Shown piece after piece: positions 35,126 to 44,610 of a stretch of DNA of 64,000 bases (position 1 is the first letter of the stretch; every line of letters starts with the position of its first letter). Both the position numbers and the translations under genes were made by a program. The stretch comes from Algoriphagus zhangzhouensis. GTDB taxonomy: Bacteria; Bacteroidota; Bacteroidia; Cytophagales; Cyclobacteriaceae. The notes beneath the pieces are model-generated. The model did not search any database and was not told the origin of the DNA. It saw nothing but the letters and a program-made list of their open reading frames with translations. The stretch is from NCBI RefSeq assembly GCF_900148515.1, contig NZ_FRXN01000002.1:930001-994000 (forward strand), read 5' to 3'.

Positions 35126-36315
35126 TTTTCTCCACAGATTTTCTTCTGGATTTCTTCTATCCCAGGCATTCCAAACTCTAGGGCTTTATTGAGATCATCG
35201 CATGCCTCTTGGCTTTTGTCTAATCGATAAAGAGTGATTCCACGATGGTAATATGCGGACGGATTAGAGGGGTCTATGGCAATTAATTGAATAAAATCAG
35301 CAAGAGCTTCTTCCGGCCTGTTGAGATAATAGCGAGATTGACCTCTACCCAAAAGAGCTTCAGGATCTTGCTCATTTATAAAAATGACCTCTTCAAAATC
35401 AGCTTCTGCAGCCTCCCAATTTTTAAGTTTCGCGTAAGCTTTGGCTCGGTAGAACCAGCCTTCTGAATCCTCCGGTAAGATCTGTATGGCTTCAGTATAG
35501 TCTTCAATAGCTCCTTCCCAGTCATTTTGAGAGAATTTATAAAAACCACGAATTTTCCAGCCTTGTGGGTCTTCTGGATCTTTGGCGATAGCCAAGGTAA
35601 GCTCCTCCAGTTGATCGACATTTTCTCCCTTTTCCAGAATATTGATCCGCTGTCTAGCCAGAAAGTGGTCCGGGTTGATTTCAACAGCTTGATGAAGTGA
35701 CTTAAGCGCATTTTCTGTCTGATTTTGCTTCATCTCGACATGGCCTTTTTCAGCCCAGAAATCGGATTCATTAGGTGTATAATAGATTGCGGAGTCTAAA
35801 AGTGTTTTTGCTCCAGCATAATCCTCCATCCCTATTTTGGCAAGGGCCAGATGATAGAGGATTTGAGATGGATTGGGACTTTGGGCAGTGAAAATTCCAG
35901 AAACCCCTTTGTCTGTTGAGCTTTTACGATAAATGATTTGGGTTGTCTCACCTTTTGGGATTTGTCTGTAGGATAAGAAATCATTTTCGGCATCTTGGAA
36001 TCTTTTTAATCTGAGATAAAGCCTTCCTCTAGCCAAATAGGCTTCAGCCAATTCGGGATCCAAACTCAAGGCTTTTTGATAATTCTCCAATGCTAGATTT
36101 AGGCTAGGACCGTCAAATTGCTCATAAATCTGACCTAGATAAAAGTATCCCTGAGGATCCCTTGAATAAACTCGTAGCCAATCATCCATCATTAAATAGG
36201 CACTTTCATAATCCCCTTGATTGTAGGTAGCAACCGCTTTTTCGAAGTCGGATCGGTCTTGGGCAAATGAATAGCCAGCTATTAAAAAGATAATACCAAG
36301 AAAAATTAATCTCAT
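35122..36315 (-). CDS. Exported tetratricopeptide-repeat protein
   Basis: This 397-aa protein has a signal peptide (residues 1-18, cut likely after SFA in FLIAGYSFAQD) and about ten TPR units (for example YFYLGQIYEQFDGPSLNLAL and GWFYRAKAYAKLKNWEAAEA). It should be periplasmic or outer-membrane associated and serve as a protein-binding scaffold. The ATG overlaps the stop of the 1172-aa sensor-like gene by 4 bases, so the pair is coupled and may form one complex at the inner membrane. No lipobox cysteine is present after the signal. Confidence 0.82.
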   Translation of the reverse strand: MRLIFLGIIFLIAGYSFAQDRSDFEKAVATYNQGDYESAYLMMDDWLRVYSRDPQGYFYLGQIYEQFDGPSLNLALENYQKALSLDPELAEAYLARGRLYLRLKRFQDAENDFLSYRQIPKGETTQIIYRKSSTDKGVSGIFTAQSPNPSQILYHLALAKIGMEDYAGAKTLLDSAIYYTPNESDFWAEKGHVEMKQNQTENALKSLHQAVEINPDHFLARQRINILEKGENVDQLEELTLAIAKDPEDPQGWKIRGFYKFSQNDWEGAIEDYTEAIQILPEDSEGWFYRAKAYAKLKNWEAAEADFEEVIFINEQDPEALLGRGQSRYYLNRPEEALADFIQLIAIDPSNPSAYYHRGITLYRLDKSQEACDDLNKALEFGMPGIEEIQKKICGEN

Positions 36316-39300
36316 GAATTGGAAGAATTTTTTCCAAATTTCAAACTACCTAATCCACGATCCAAAAGTGCATAAAGGCTTCCTAAAAGACCAAGAGAAC
36401 CGGTTAGGTAGGTATAAGCTTCGGAAAAGAAATTTTTGTCAAAAATACCGATCAGGGCAAAACAGATCAATACAAAACTGATCAAAGAAATCTGTATGGA
36501 ATTAGAGTTTCCATTCTTTTTCTCATATCGTTTGAAAGCTTCTTTCTCTTCTTCAGTGCTATGATCTAGGACATATTTTCGGAATACCGGACTAAATAAC
36601 CTCCATTCTTTCCATGAAGAATCATTCTTAGTTTTTCTTTTCGGTTCATATTCAGCACTTTTTTGGACTAAAATTCCTTTTTGTGCTAAGCCTATCATGA
36701 CTTCTTTTCGATTGATATTGAAGAAGCCTTCTTTTGCATAGGCATAGGCGACCATCTTTTCTTCAAAGGACATTTCTGTCCACATATTAGTATAAAATGC
36801 CTTTTTATGTCTCAAACTTTTGAGTAAAACTTCTGTTTTTTCTTCAGAGGTGTCTTTTAAGATAGGTTCATTTTTAATAGCCAATGACTTGAAGGAAAAA
36901 TCAGAAAAAGTTTCTGAGAATCGAACCTTGTCCAATGGATCCTTAATCTTAGAGAAAATATCCTTCCATTGTTTTCCTGAGCAAATCCAGATTTTCTTTT
37001 CCAAATCATGAAGACGCTCCAAAATAGGAATGCTATCTAATGGGTCGGCAAGACAGTGGTAATTTTTGAGGATATAAACGTCTTTGGTTTCGTCCAGTTT
37101 GAATTGCCAATCCAGTGTTTCTATCAAGAAATCGATAGTTTCTAAATTCTCATCAATTTGAGAAAACACCTTTCCTACAATCTCCTCTAGGTGAGAAGAG
37201 TCGATACTACAGATGTATAATAGTTGCTCAGAGCTTTCGAAGTCATCTTCATATTCCTCCTCGAATGAAAAGAAGATGATTTTTTGTAAATAATAGATCA
37301 GGGAAGCTAAAAGACCAAGAATCAATGCCAGATAGAGTAAATTCCAATCAAGTCTCAAATTGCCTGCGCTACCTGCCCAAGCCGCTTCAAAAGATTTTTG
37401 GTCAGGAGCAATAAATTCCTTGATCTTTGGATCAAAAGGGTCTGTTAAGGCGACCATCAAAGATCTCCTAGCTTCCTCATATTCCTTGAATCTGGTGGTT
37501 TGTAATTTGTCATCAATTTGGTTTCTTCCATCCCAAATTTGACTTTCGAAAAGTTGAGTTTTGGACTGAATCAAATATCCAGGGATAAAACCAATCACCA
37601 AAAACCAAGAGATCAAAAACGTGGGCAATGCTTGGTTAGGTGCTATTAAATTTTTTACCAAATCTTTTCCTCGGACTTTCAAAACCCAAATGAGAATGAT
37701 CAAGGCGGAAGCAAATTGGAGGATTAAGGCTGTGATGGAGCTTACCAAATCATATTTTACGAAGATTACTCCTAATAGAACTGAATAGACAAGGGTTGGT
37801 AAAGAATATGGAGGAATCAAAGGTTGATTGGCTTCAGTTTCTTTTTTGGATAGTTTGGAAGTCGCCAAATTGATAAATGAGATCAATGACGATGAAAAGA
37901 CCAGTGTGGCGACTAATTGAATGTGGTTGAGTTTCTCCAGATAATAAATTGCCAACAACAATCCAGCAAAAAGAAAATATGCGACTGATAGATATTGGAG
38001 TTTATGCAAATTGTTTTTGGTTGGCTTTAGCCAGTCAAAAAAGAATATTTTGAAACCAAAGTCGGTAGTGAGATCCTTTGAAAACTTTTGGAGGATCAGA
38101 TTGAAAATCAGTGAAAGAAAATAGAATGCAAGGAGAATAATGGCCTCTAAAGATGTCAAGGAGGAAAAAACATGGGCGACATTGTGATTGACTAGGAAGA
38201 AAAGCCAAATCGGCTGATCAAACTTTTGCCCAGAAATCTGAGATAAAACCCCAGTGTAATGATTGCCAATAAGGTACAGTGGAACCTCTATAGCTTTGTG
38301 TTGGCTTTCATCTCTATTCTTCTTCATTAAGGTTTCGATTTCAACCCATGAGTTAGCATTTACACCTTCTTTTAGATTAGAAATAGGCGAGGTGATCTTG
38401 TCGCTTTTGTGGAGGATTGTTCCGTCTTCTTTAATCACCAAATAGCGATATTGGTCTTTCAATTTTTCCAGTGAATTTAGCCCGAAGGTCACTGCAGTCA
38501 CATCCCCGTCTTTGTTTAGCATAGAAATGACCGATTCTAATTCTCCATTGCCTCTGCTATAATGGGAGTTCAAAAAATGATTTTTTCCTGAAGTACCAGA
38601 ATTAAAATAGGTGAAGTAGGCCCTGGTTCGAAGATCCACGGGAGATTTTTCCTTATTAAAGTTGAAGGTTAATGAATCATGTTTGAAGATTATTGTTTTT
38701 GCCAAACCGTTGGATTCAAAAAGGATAAACTCATTGAATGGGAGCAATACTTTTTCGTTGTTGTTCCAATCCGAAAGAGCTGAATTGTAATTGACCAGTT
38801 TGTTATTTAAATCCTCTTCAATCTGAGTTTGCTGAGCAATTGAATTTTCTACTGGGTCTGGTTGGTTTTTGAAAAAAGAGATAGCGAAACCCAAAATCAG
38901 AGTCAAACCCATTAAAGAAATCCCCAATTGGAGCACTTTGGTCTGGGTTAGATTGTCACCTTTACTAAGATTTAAAATCCCTAGAATGGGGACTGAGGCG
39001 ATTAAAAGAATTAAAAAGAAAATTAAAGTGCTCAAAAGTTTGAAATTGAGCCGAAGACCTACTTTTAAAAAATGATTCTGGTTGATTGTTCCTACAGCGA
39101 ACAATTGAAGATTTTCTAATGGGATGGGTGCAACATAGAACCGGTTTTGATTCCCAGAATATTCGACTTCTTCGAAATATACTCCAGAGTGAATTTTTCC
39201 GACACTATCTTGACGAATGACATGAGGTTTAAATATTTCCTGTCCAAAATCAGAATTGGGATAGATTACATTTCCATCTTGATCTGTCAAAAAGAATTTA

Positions 39301-39830
39301 TCGAAGATTTTGTTATTCTCTTGTTTGCGGAGCAAAAGACCAATATCAAATGAAATGGTGACAATGAGAGTTTCAGGGAAACTGATGGATTGCGCTTCAA
39401 ATTTTTCGTAAAAAGCTAGATTGTTGATTTGCTGAATAGTAGATACCGGAATGGCTAGTGTAAGATCGCTAACAGTCAATCTGTTTCCTTCCAAGCTTAT
39501 TTTTTCAGTTGTTGGATTGTCCAAGGTTCCAAATCGAATGGACTGAATATCTGGCTCAAACCCTTTTAAGAGATCTCGAATCCCGCTTGCGTTAATTTGA
39601 AATGTGGAATCAGGATCCATCGCAAAAGCTTCCCTCAGAATATATCCCTCAACTCGGCTGTAATAATCTGGTAGAGCTAAAAGGATGTCATTTCGGATTG
39701 CCTCCACACTTCGTAAGTGCTGCTCTTCTAGCTCTGAAATGTTTTTGTTGGATTGGACAAAAAGAAATACTCCTATGATGCCAATGATAGGTAGTAAAAA
39801 AAGCCAGACTTTTAGGGTCTTTAATCTCAT
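36312..39830 (-). CDS. Giant membrane protein with Cache-like sensor region and C-terminal degenerate ATPase-like domain
   Basis: This 1172-aa protein has no sure family. It opens with a membrane helix (LFLLPIIGIIGVFLFVQ) and a periplasmic region of about 230 residues that reads like a Cache sensor (KFFLTDQDGNVIYPN, FYVAPIPLENLQLFAVG). A second such region lies near 340-540 (RYLVIKEDGTILHKSDK). About eight more helices follow, then a cytoplasmic domain near 880-1110 (LLYICSIDSSHLEEIVGKVF, then EKKIWICSG) that looks like a STAND/AAA module lacking a Walker A, followed by a winged-helix-like part (MSFEEKMVAYAYAKEGFFNI), and two C-terminal helices. It is probably a signal-sensing inner-membrane protein coupled to the exported TPR protein. 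Confidence 0.55.
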   Translation of the reverse strand: MRLKTLKVWLFLLPIIGIIGVFLFVQSNKNISELEEQHLRSVEAIRNDILLALPDYYSRVEGYILREAFAMDPDSTFQINASGIRDLLKGFEPDIQSIRFGTLDNPTTEKISLEGNRLTVSDLTLAIPVSTIQQINNLAFYEKFEAQSISFPETLIVTISFDIGLLLRKQENNKIFDKFFLTDQDGNVIYPNSDFGQEIFKPHVIRQDSVGKIHSGVYFEEVEYSGNQNRFYVAPIPLENLQLFAVGTINQNHFLKVGLRLNFKLLSTLIFFLILLIASVPILGILNLSKGDNLTQTKVLQLGISLMGLTLILGFAISFFKNQPDPVENSIAQQTQIEEDLNNKLVNYNSALSDWNNNEKVLLPFNEFILFESNGLAKTIIFKHDSLTFNFNKEKSPVDLRTRAYFTYFNSGTSGKNHFLNSHYSRGNGELESVISMLNKDGDVTAVTFGLNSLEKLKDQYRYLVIKEDGTILHKSDKITSPISNLKEGVNANSWVEIETLMKKNRDESQHKAIEVPLYLIGNHYTGVLSQISGQKFDQPIWLFFLVNHNVAHVFSSLTSLEAIILLAFYFLSLIFNLILQKFSKDLTTDFGFKIFFFDWLKPTKNNLHKLQYLSVAYFLFAGLLLAIYYLEKLNHIQLVATLVFSSSLISFINLATSKLSKKETEANQPLIPPYSLPTLVYSVLLGVIFVKYDLVSSITALILQFASALIILIWVLKVRGKDLVKNLIAPNQALPTFLISWFLVIGFIPGYLIQSKTQLFESQIWDGRNQIDDKLQTTRFKEYEEARRSLMVALTDPFDPKIKEFIAPDQKSFEAAWAGSAGNLRLDWNLLYLALILGLLASLIYYLQKIIFFSFEEEYEDDFESSEQLLYICSIDSSHLEEIVGKVFSQIDENLETIDFLIETLDWQFKLDETKDVYILKNYHCLADPLDSIPILERLHDLEKKIWICSGKQWKDIFSKIKDPLDKVRFSETFSDFSFKSLAIKNEPILKDTSEEKTEVLLKSLRHKKAFYTNMWTEMSFEEKMVAYAYAKEGFFNINRKEVMIGLAQKGILVQKSAEYEPKRKTKNDSSWKEWRLFSPVFRKYVLDHSTEEEKEAFKRYEKKNGNSNSIQISLISFVLICFALIGIFDKNFFSEAYTYLTGSLGLLGSLYALLDRGLGSLKFGKNSSNS

Positions 39831-39939
39831 CGAAAAAAATGTCAGGTAAACATTTTAATTTACTCAGTAAATTGCTGAAAATCAATTTGTAAGATTTTAT
39901 TCAATTCCGTATAAGTGCCAGAGTTTAAAAAAAACAGCC

Positions 39940-39947
39940 TATTTTTG
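39940..39947 (+). promoter_or_regulatory. Candidate -7 box (TATTTTTG) for the 199-aa coiled-coil protein
   Basis: Exact TAnnTTTG match 64 bases before the ATG at 40012, in the divergent gap with the sensor-like gene. A -33 element is not clear. Confidence 0.4.
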
Positions 39948-40011
39948 TGTCTTAAGGCACGTTTATTGAATTTCTGCTGCCTCACCCAATAAGTAACATA
40001 ATTCCCCAATC

Positions 40012-40611
40012 ATGAAAAAAATTGCCCTCGGCTTATTGTTCGGTATCTTCCTAATCAGTACTGCAAACATTCAGGCTCAGGAGTCCGCTGAATCCAAAGG
40101 TTCTCTCAACTCAGGGACCATCGATTCCCAATTTGATTACATCTATAGTGTCTCTAATAATTTTCAGGAATACAAAGTGGTCAAGCGAAGCAATTTGGAC
40201 AAGCTTCAATCTAATATTTTGGATTCCATGAAAACTATGAGATCTGAAGTTTTGCAGTTGAAAACTCAGATTGGAAGTAAAAACGATTCGATTTCTTCAT
40301 TAAATCAGGTTCTGGGTCAGACCGAGACTGAAAAGCAAGAGGCGATTGCTGCGAAGGATAATTTCACAATTTTCGGAATTGGGATTCATAAAGCGGTTTA
40401 CTCTTCCTTCATGTGGTTATTGGTAGGAGCCTTAGCAATCGCGTTGGGTTTCTTCTCTTTCCAGTATTTCAGAAGCTTCAAAAAGATCAGAAAAGCCCAA
40501 AAAGATTTGGAAGAAGTGCAAGAGGAATTTGATCAGCACAGAAAGAACACCTTGGATCGTGAGCGCAAACTGAAAAGAGAGCTCATCGATGCCCAAATGG
40601 GCAAAGCGTAG
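40012..40611 (+). CDS. Exported, membrane-anchored coiled-coil protein, Bacteroidota type
   Basis: This 199-aa protein has a signal peptide (cut probably after IQA in STANIQAQES), a heptad-rich segment (LDSMKTMRSEVLQLKTQIGS), one membrane helix (WLLVGALAIALGFFSFQYFR) and a charged helical tail (KAQKDLEEVQEEFDQHRKNT). I recall similar proteins in many Cytophagales genomes, sometimes wrongly labelled tRNA (guanine-N1)-methyltransferase; no methyltransferase motif is visible. The likely role is structural at the envelope. It is a single gene ending in a strong terminator. Confidence 0.7.
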   Translation: MKKIALGLLFGIFLISTANIQAQESAESKGSLNSGTIDSQFDYIYSVSNNFQEYKVVKRSNLDKLQSNILDSMKTMRSEVLQLKTQIGSKNDSISSLNQVLGQTETEKQEAIAAKDNFTIFGIGIHKAVYSSFMWLLVGALAIALGFFSFQYFRSFKKIRKAQKDLEEVQEEFDQHRKNTLDRERKLKRELIDAQMGKA

Positions 40612-40682
40612 AAGTTTGCCCTGAATTTCCTCAGGAGCTTGAGATTGGATTTAATAGTAACTAATCTCGATAAAAATATTTG

Positions 40683-40735
40683 TGCCAATATGGAAAAGGG
40701 ATTTCCCAACTTTCCATGTTGGCATTTATTTTTTT
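40683..40735 (+). terminator. Strong intrinsic terminator after the coiled-coil gene
   Basis: TGCCAA-TATGGAAA pairs with TTTCCATG-TTGGCA, followed by TTTATTTTTTT. Confidence 0.8.
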
Positions 40736-40790
40736 AAATAGTCTGTGAAAAGGTTTGAGGGCCTTTCCTTATTTTCGAAAAAACAGCCTT

Positions 40791-41909
40791 ATGAAAAAGG
40801 TAGACATTGCCGTAATAGGACTAGGAGCAGTCGGTTCAGCTGCATTATATTTTTTATCGAAATCAGGAAAGAAGGTGATTGGGTTAGATCGCTTTGATCC
40901 GCCCCATTTTATGGGATCTTCCCATGGTGAAACCAGGATTACCAGATTGGCAGTAGGAGAGGGAGAGGAGTATGTGAGCTATGCCAAAAGATCCCAAGAA
41001 ATATGGAGAACCTTGGAGGCTGAGACTCAAATTCAACTTCTGGATCCTTGCGGAGGGATTTTGATGGATTCGGGCACCACTCCTTGGGGTAAACATGGAG
41101 GTGATGGATTTTTCCAAAAAACAGTTGATATAGCGAAATCATCGCTGATTCCTCATTCAATTTGGAACCCAAGTGAATTGAAAGCGAAGTATCCCCAATT
41201 CCTCTTGGAGGAGACGGAGAAGGCCTATATTGAACCTTCGGCTGGTATAGTTTTTCCTGAAAGAATTATCCAAACTCAACTCGAGTTGGCCAGTAAGAAT
41301 GGAGCAGAAATCAAGGTCTATTCCCCTGTAAATTCAATCAGTACAAAGAATGGTTCAGTAATTCTTGATCTGAAAGAATATCAAATTGAGGCGAAAAAGG
41401 TATTGATTTCAGCTGGAGGATGGATCAAAGATTTTCTGCCAAAAGAAGAAAAGTTAGGTTATAAGATTTGTCGGCAAGTATTGCATTGGGTTGAAATTGA
41501 GGAGGGATATTCTCATTTCGAGAAGTCTCCAGTATTTATGTGGGGTTTTGGAAAAAATCCGGAGGACTTCATTTATGGCTTTCCCACCCAGGATGGTCGG
41601 TCGATCAAGATGGCTTCTGAATCGTTTCTTGAAACTTCCCATCCGAATGATCTGGATAGATCCGTTTCAAAAGAAGAGCAGGAGACATTCTGGAAAGAAA
41701 AAGTAAAAGGGAGGATTTTTGGACTAAAAGATCAATTTTTGAAGTCTGAAGTATGTTTTTATACTGTGAGGAGTGATTCCAAATTTGTTTTAAAACAGCA
41801 CCCTTCAGTATCAGAGGCATTAATGGTTTCTGCATGTTCTGGCCATGGATTTAAGCACTCAGCAGCCTTAGGAGAAGAGTTAGCAGAAAGGATTCTTTCC
41901 TCAAGTTGA
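40791..41909 (+). CDS. FAD-dependent N-methyl amino acid oxidase (SolA / monomeric sarcosine oxidase family)
   Basis: This 372-aa flavoprotein starts MKKVDIAVIGLGAVGSAALY, with the dinucleotide-binding GxGxxG and an acidic residue at the end of strand 2 (GLDRFDPPHFMGSSHGETRI). The SHGETRITR motif is typical of the monomeric sarcosine oxidase/N-methyltryptophan oxidase family. Near the C-terminus VSACSGHGFKHSAALGEEL closes the FAD site and would hold the covalent flavin cysteine in this family (Cys within SACSGHGFK region). It oxidises N-methyl amino acids to the amine, formaldehyde and H2O2; the exact substrate cannot be told. The ATG at 40791 is chosen over an in-frame TTG 36 bases upstream. 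Confidence 0.85.
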   Translation: MKKVDIAVIGLGAVGSAALYFLSKSGKKVIGLDRFDPPHFMGSSHGETRITRLAVGEGEEYVSYAKRSQEIWRTLEAETQIQLLDPCGGILMDSGTTPWGKHGGDGFFQKTVDIAKSSLIPHSIWNPSELKAKYPQFLLEETEKAYIEPSAGIVFPERIIQTQLELASKNGAEIKVYSPVNSISTKNGSVILDLKEYQIEAKKVLISAGGWIKDFLPKEEKLGYKICRQVLHWVEIEEGYSHFEKSPVFMWGFGKNPEDFIYGFPTQDGRSIKMASESFLETSHPNDLDRSVSKEEQETFWKEKVKGRIFGLKDQFLKSEVCFYTVRSDSKFVLKQHPSVSEALMVSACSGHGFKHSAALGEELAERILSSS

Positions 41910-41949
41910 CACTTATTCCATAATTCCTCTTTTTTCTCCTTAAAAGGCC

Positions 41950-41957
41950 TATTTTTG
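41950..41957 (+). promoter_or_regulatory. Candidate -7 box (TATTTTTG) for the ABC exporter
   Basis: Exact TAnnTTTG match 20 bases before the ATG at 41978, implying a very short leader. Confidence 0.4.
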
Positions 41958-41977
41958 CGGATTGAAGTGCAAGCAAA

Positions 41978-43768
41978 ATGGCGAAAAAAAGAGGATCTGG
42001 TCTAGAAGAACATGAAAAGAGAAAACTCAACAAACAGAGTTTTCAGAAATTAAGTGGGATTTTCAGGTTTCTCCTACCTTACAAATGGACCTTTATTTTA
42101 GGTCTTGTATTCCTGTTATTATCTTCCCTGACACTACTTACCTTTCCGTATGTAGCTGGAAAATTGATAGATACAGCGCAGGGTAAGGACTGGTATGTGA
42201 CGGATATCAACTCCATTGCTTTGATCCTCATTGCGATTTTGGGTGTTCAGAGTTTGTTCTCTTTTTTCAGAGTTTGGACTTTTGCATTGGTTTCTGAGCG
42301 TTCCATGAGGGATGTGCGATTGGCACTTTATAGCCGATTGTTAAGGCTTCCAATGACATTTTTTGACAAAAGGAGAACTGGAGAATTGATTTCTAGGATT
42401 ACTTCTGATGTCAGCCTACTTCAAGATACATTCTCAGTAACCTTGGCGGAGTTATTTCGACAGGTAATCACCTTGATTGCCGGGATTGTATTTTTGATGG
42501 TCACTACTCCAAAATTGACTTTATTTATGTTGGGGACTTTCCCTGTTTTGGTTCTATTGGCTATGTTTTTTGGAAGATTTATCCGAAATCTTTCCAAGAA
42601 GACCCAAGACGAATTGGCTTCTGCAAATGTCATCGTAGAGGAAACACTTCATTCAATAAGTACAGTCAAATCTTTCGTAGGTGAAGGTTATGAATCCAAT
42701 CGATATCATCGTGGCTTAAACAATGTTGTTGATGTTGCATTGAAAACCGCCAAATATCGTGGGGCCTTTATTTCTTTTATCATTTTTGCCCTTTTTGGTG
42801 GTATTGTCGCAGTGATGTGGTATGGTGCGAGTTTAGTAGCATCTGGCGAAATGAGCATCGGTGAACTGGTCTCATTTGTCCTTTACACAACCTTTATAGG
42901 TGGCTCCATTGCTGGATTGGGAGATATCTATAGTCAGGTACAAAAGGCGATTGGTAGCTCAGAAAGGGTTTTGGAGATTCTGGAAGAGCCAATCGAAAAA
43001 AGTTCAACTTACCACAAATCTGAACTGGAAGGAAAAATTGAATTTGAACATGTAAGCTTCAGGTATCCTACTCGTCCTGAGGTCGAGGTACTTAAAGATT
43101 TGTCTTTCTATGTCAATCCTGGAGAGAAGATAGCCTTGGCTGGTCACTCTGGGGCTGGAAAGTCTACAATCATTCAGCTCCTATTGAAATTTTATGATCT
43201 CGATTCAGGGGAAATTCTGGTTGATGAGAAAGGACTTGATACTTGGGATCTAGAAAAGCTTAGATCGCATATCGGAATGGTACCACAAGAGGTATTGCTT
43301 TTTGGAGGTAGTATTCGAGAAAATATTGCATATGCTAGACCAGATGCCTCGGAAGATGAGATTATCCTGGCAGCTAAAAAAGCAAACGCTTGGCAATTTA
43401 TCTCCAAGTTCCCTGAAGGACTGGATACTATGGTTGGTGAAAGAGGAGTGAAGCTTTCTGGCGGGCAAAGGCAACGAGTGGCTATTGCAAGAGCAATCTT
43501 AAAAGATCCTTCAATTTTGATTTTGGATGAAGCTACCTCCTCCTTGGATGCTGAATCTGAACACCTTGTTCAGGAAGCATTGGACGAATTGATGAAAGGA
43601 AGGACAACTATCATCATTGCGCATCGATTGGCTACAATCAGAAAAGTTGACAGAATCTATGTCTTAAGTGATGGAAAAATAGTGGAGCAAGGTAGTCACA
43701 CTGAACTCCTCAATGAGCAAGATGGCTTTTATGCTAACCTTGTTAAGCTTCAATTTGCTGAAAGCTAA
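41978..43768 (+). CDS. MsbA-type ABC exporter (fused membrane and ATPase domains)
   Basis: This 596-aa half-transporter should act as a homodimer in the inner membrane. Six helices occupy about residues 35-310 and contain the exporter features SRLLRLPMTFFDKRRTGEL and TVKSFVGEGYE. The ATPase domain has Walker A GHSGAGKST at 389-397, the Q-loop GMVPQEVLLF, signature LSGGQRQR, Walker B ILILDEATSSLDAES and the switch His in IIIAHRLATI. The substrate could be lipid, a drug or lipid-linked saccharide. It is flanked by surface-polysaccharide type genes but is not clearly in one operon with them. Confidence 0.92.
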   Translation: MAKKRGSGLEEHEKRKLNKQSFQKLSGIFRFLLPYKWTFILGLVFLLLSSLTLLTFPYVAGKLIDTAQGKDWYVTDINSIALILIAILGVQSLFSFFRVWTFALVSERSMRDVRLALYSRLLRLPMTFFDKRRTGELISRITSDVSLLQDTFSVTLAELFRQVITLIAGIVFLMVTTPKLTLFMLGTFPVLVLLAMFFGRFIRNLSKKTQDELASANVIVEETLHSISTVKSFVGEGYESNRYHRGLNNVVDVALKTAKYRGAFISFIIFALFGGIVAVMWYGASLVASGEMSIGELVSFVLYTTFIGGSIAGLGDIYSQVQKAIGSSERVLEILEEPIEKSSTYHKSELEGKIEFEHVSFRYPTRPEVEVLKDLSFYVNPGEKIALAGHSGAGKSTIIQLLLKFYDLDSGEILVDEKGLDTWDLEKLRSHIGMVPQEVLLFGGSIRENIAYARPDASEDEIILAAKKANAWQFISKFPEGLDTMVGERGVKLSGGQRQRVAIARAILKDPSILILDEATSSLDAESEHLVQEALDELMKGRTTIIIAHRLATIRKVDRIYVLSDGKIVEQGSHTELLNEQDGFYANLVKLQFAES

Positions 43769-43786
43769 GATTAACTCAAGCCTTGA

Positions 43787-44455
43787 TTATAGATTGTGGG
43801 CGGTGATTGATTTTGTCATCCCCACCCAGTTTTCCTTGTAGATCTGACAATCGGGAAATAAGATTTTCATTTCCTTTTCATCCAGCAGCCGGATTTCATC
43901 GAGGTATTGCTTAGCGTCTTCCACAGACCACTTTTTTAATCTACTCAGTCTGGTTTTGGTCAAAATGAACTCCATCCATGATTTAGGAAGGTTTTGAGCA
44001 AATGGAAGAGCATAATGGGCTTCAATTGGAAAATGCTTGTTAGGAGTTTGGATATAGTATTTTTTTCCAACGCGAAGAATTTCATTTGCCATCTTTTGTT
44101 GGTTTTCCCAATTGTAAAGATGTTCGATTACAGAATTGGAAAAAACTAAATCAAAGTGATTGTCAGCGTATTCAGGCATATTGGTACCATCACCAACCCG
44201 ACCTTTTATAGTGTCAGTACAGATATGTTGATTCACCAAATTGAGAAGAGTGATTTCAATATTAGGAAGCTTGGGTAAGCTACTTTCTTTCCAAAAATAG
44301 TCTGTGCCACCTACATCTAAAATTCTGATAGGCTGTGTCTTATCGAAATTTTTAAAAAATAAGGATTCAAAATTTGCTAAGCGCTTTTGTCTAAATTTTG
44401 CTCCTAATGAGTTTGAATTATCCGAAGAAGCAAATAAATCTGAAATTGAAATCAT
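43787..44455 (-). CDS. Class I SAM-dependent methyltransferase
   Basis: This 222-aa protein has the SAM-binding motif I IRILDVGGTDYFW, motif II region GRVGDGTNMPEYADNHFDLV followed by FSNSVIEHLYN, and YYIQTPNKHFPIEAHYALPF. The pattern is of Methyltransf_11/25-type enzymes common in polysaccharide or quinone pathways. Nearby transferases favour a surface-sugar role. The substrate is unknown. A TACTTTTG box lies upstream on its strand. Confidence 0.82.
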   Translation of the reverse strand: MISISDLFASSDNSNSLGAKFRQKRLANFESLFFKNFDKTQPIRILDVGGTDYFWKESSLPKLPNIEITLLNLVNQHICTDTIKGRVGDGTNMPEYADNHFDLVFSNSVIEHLYNWENQQKMANEILRVGKKYYIQTPNKHFPIEAHYALPFAQNLPKSWMEFILTKTRLSRLKKWSVEDAKQYLDEIRLLDEKEMKILFPDCQIYKENWVGMTKSITAHNL

Positions 44456-44492
44456 GCTGGGCCTTTGGGGCTTTCTTTTTATGAATTAGGGG

Positions 44493-44500
44493 CAAAAGTA
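44493..44500 (-). promoter_or_regulatory. Candidate -7 box (TACTTTTG) for the methyltransferase
   Basis: Exact TAnnTTTG match on the minus strand, 37 bases before the ATG at 44455. Confidence 0.35.
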
Positions 44501-44610
44501 ATCATGCTTGGGGATTCTTTTCGTAATTTTATACAACGAAATCCAAATTCCTTTAAAAATGTATAATTAGCAAGGTCTTTGATTTAAAGGTGACGTTGGT
44601 TTAAGTTTTT

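Noticed and set aside
40612..40790. Possible small RNA in the gap before the FAD oxidase
   Set aside because: The only strong structure is a standard intrinsic terminator for the upstream gene.
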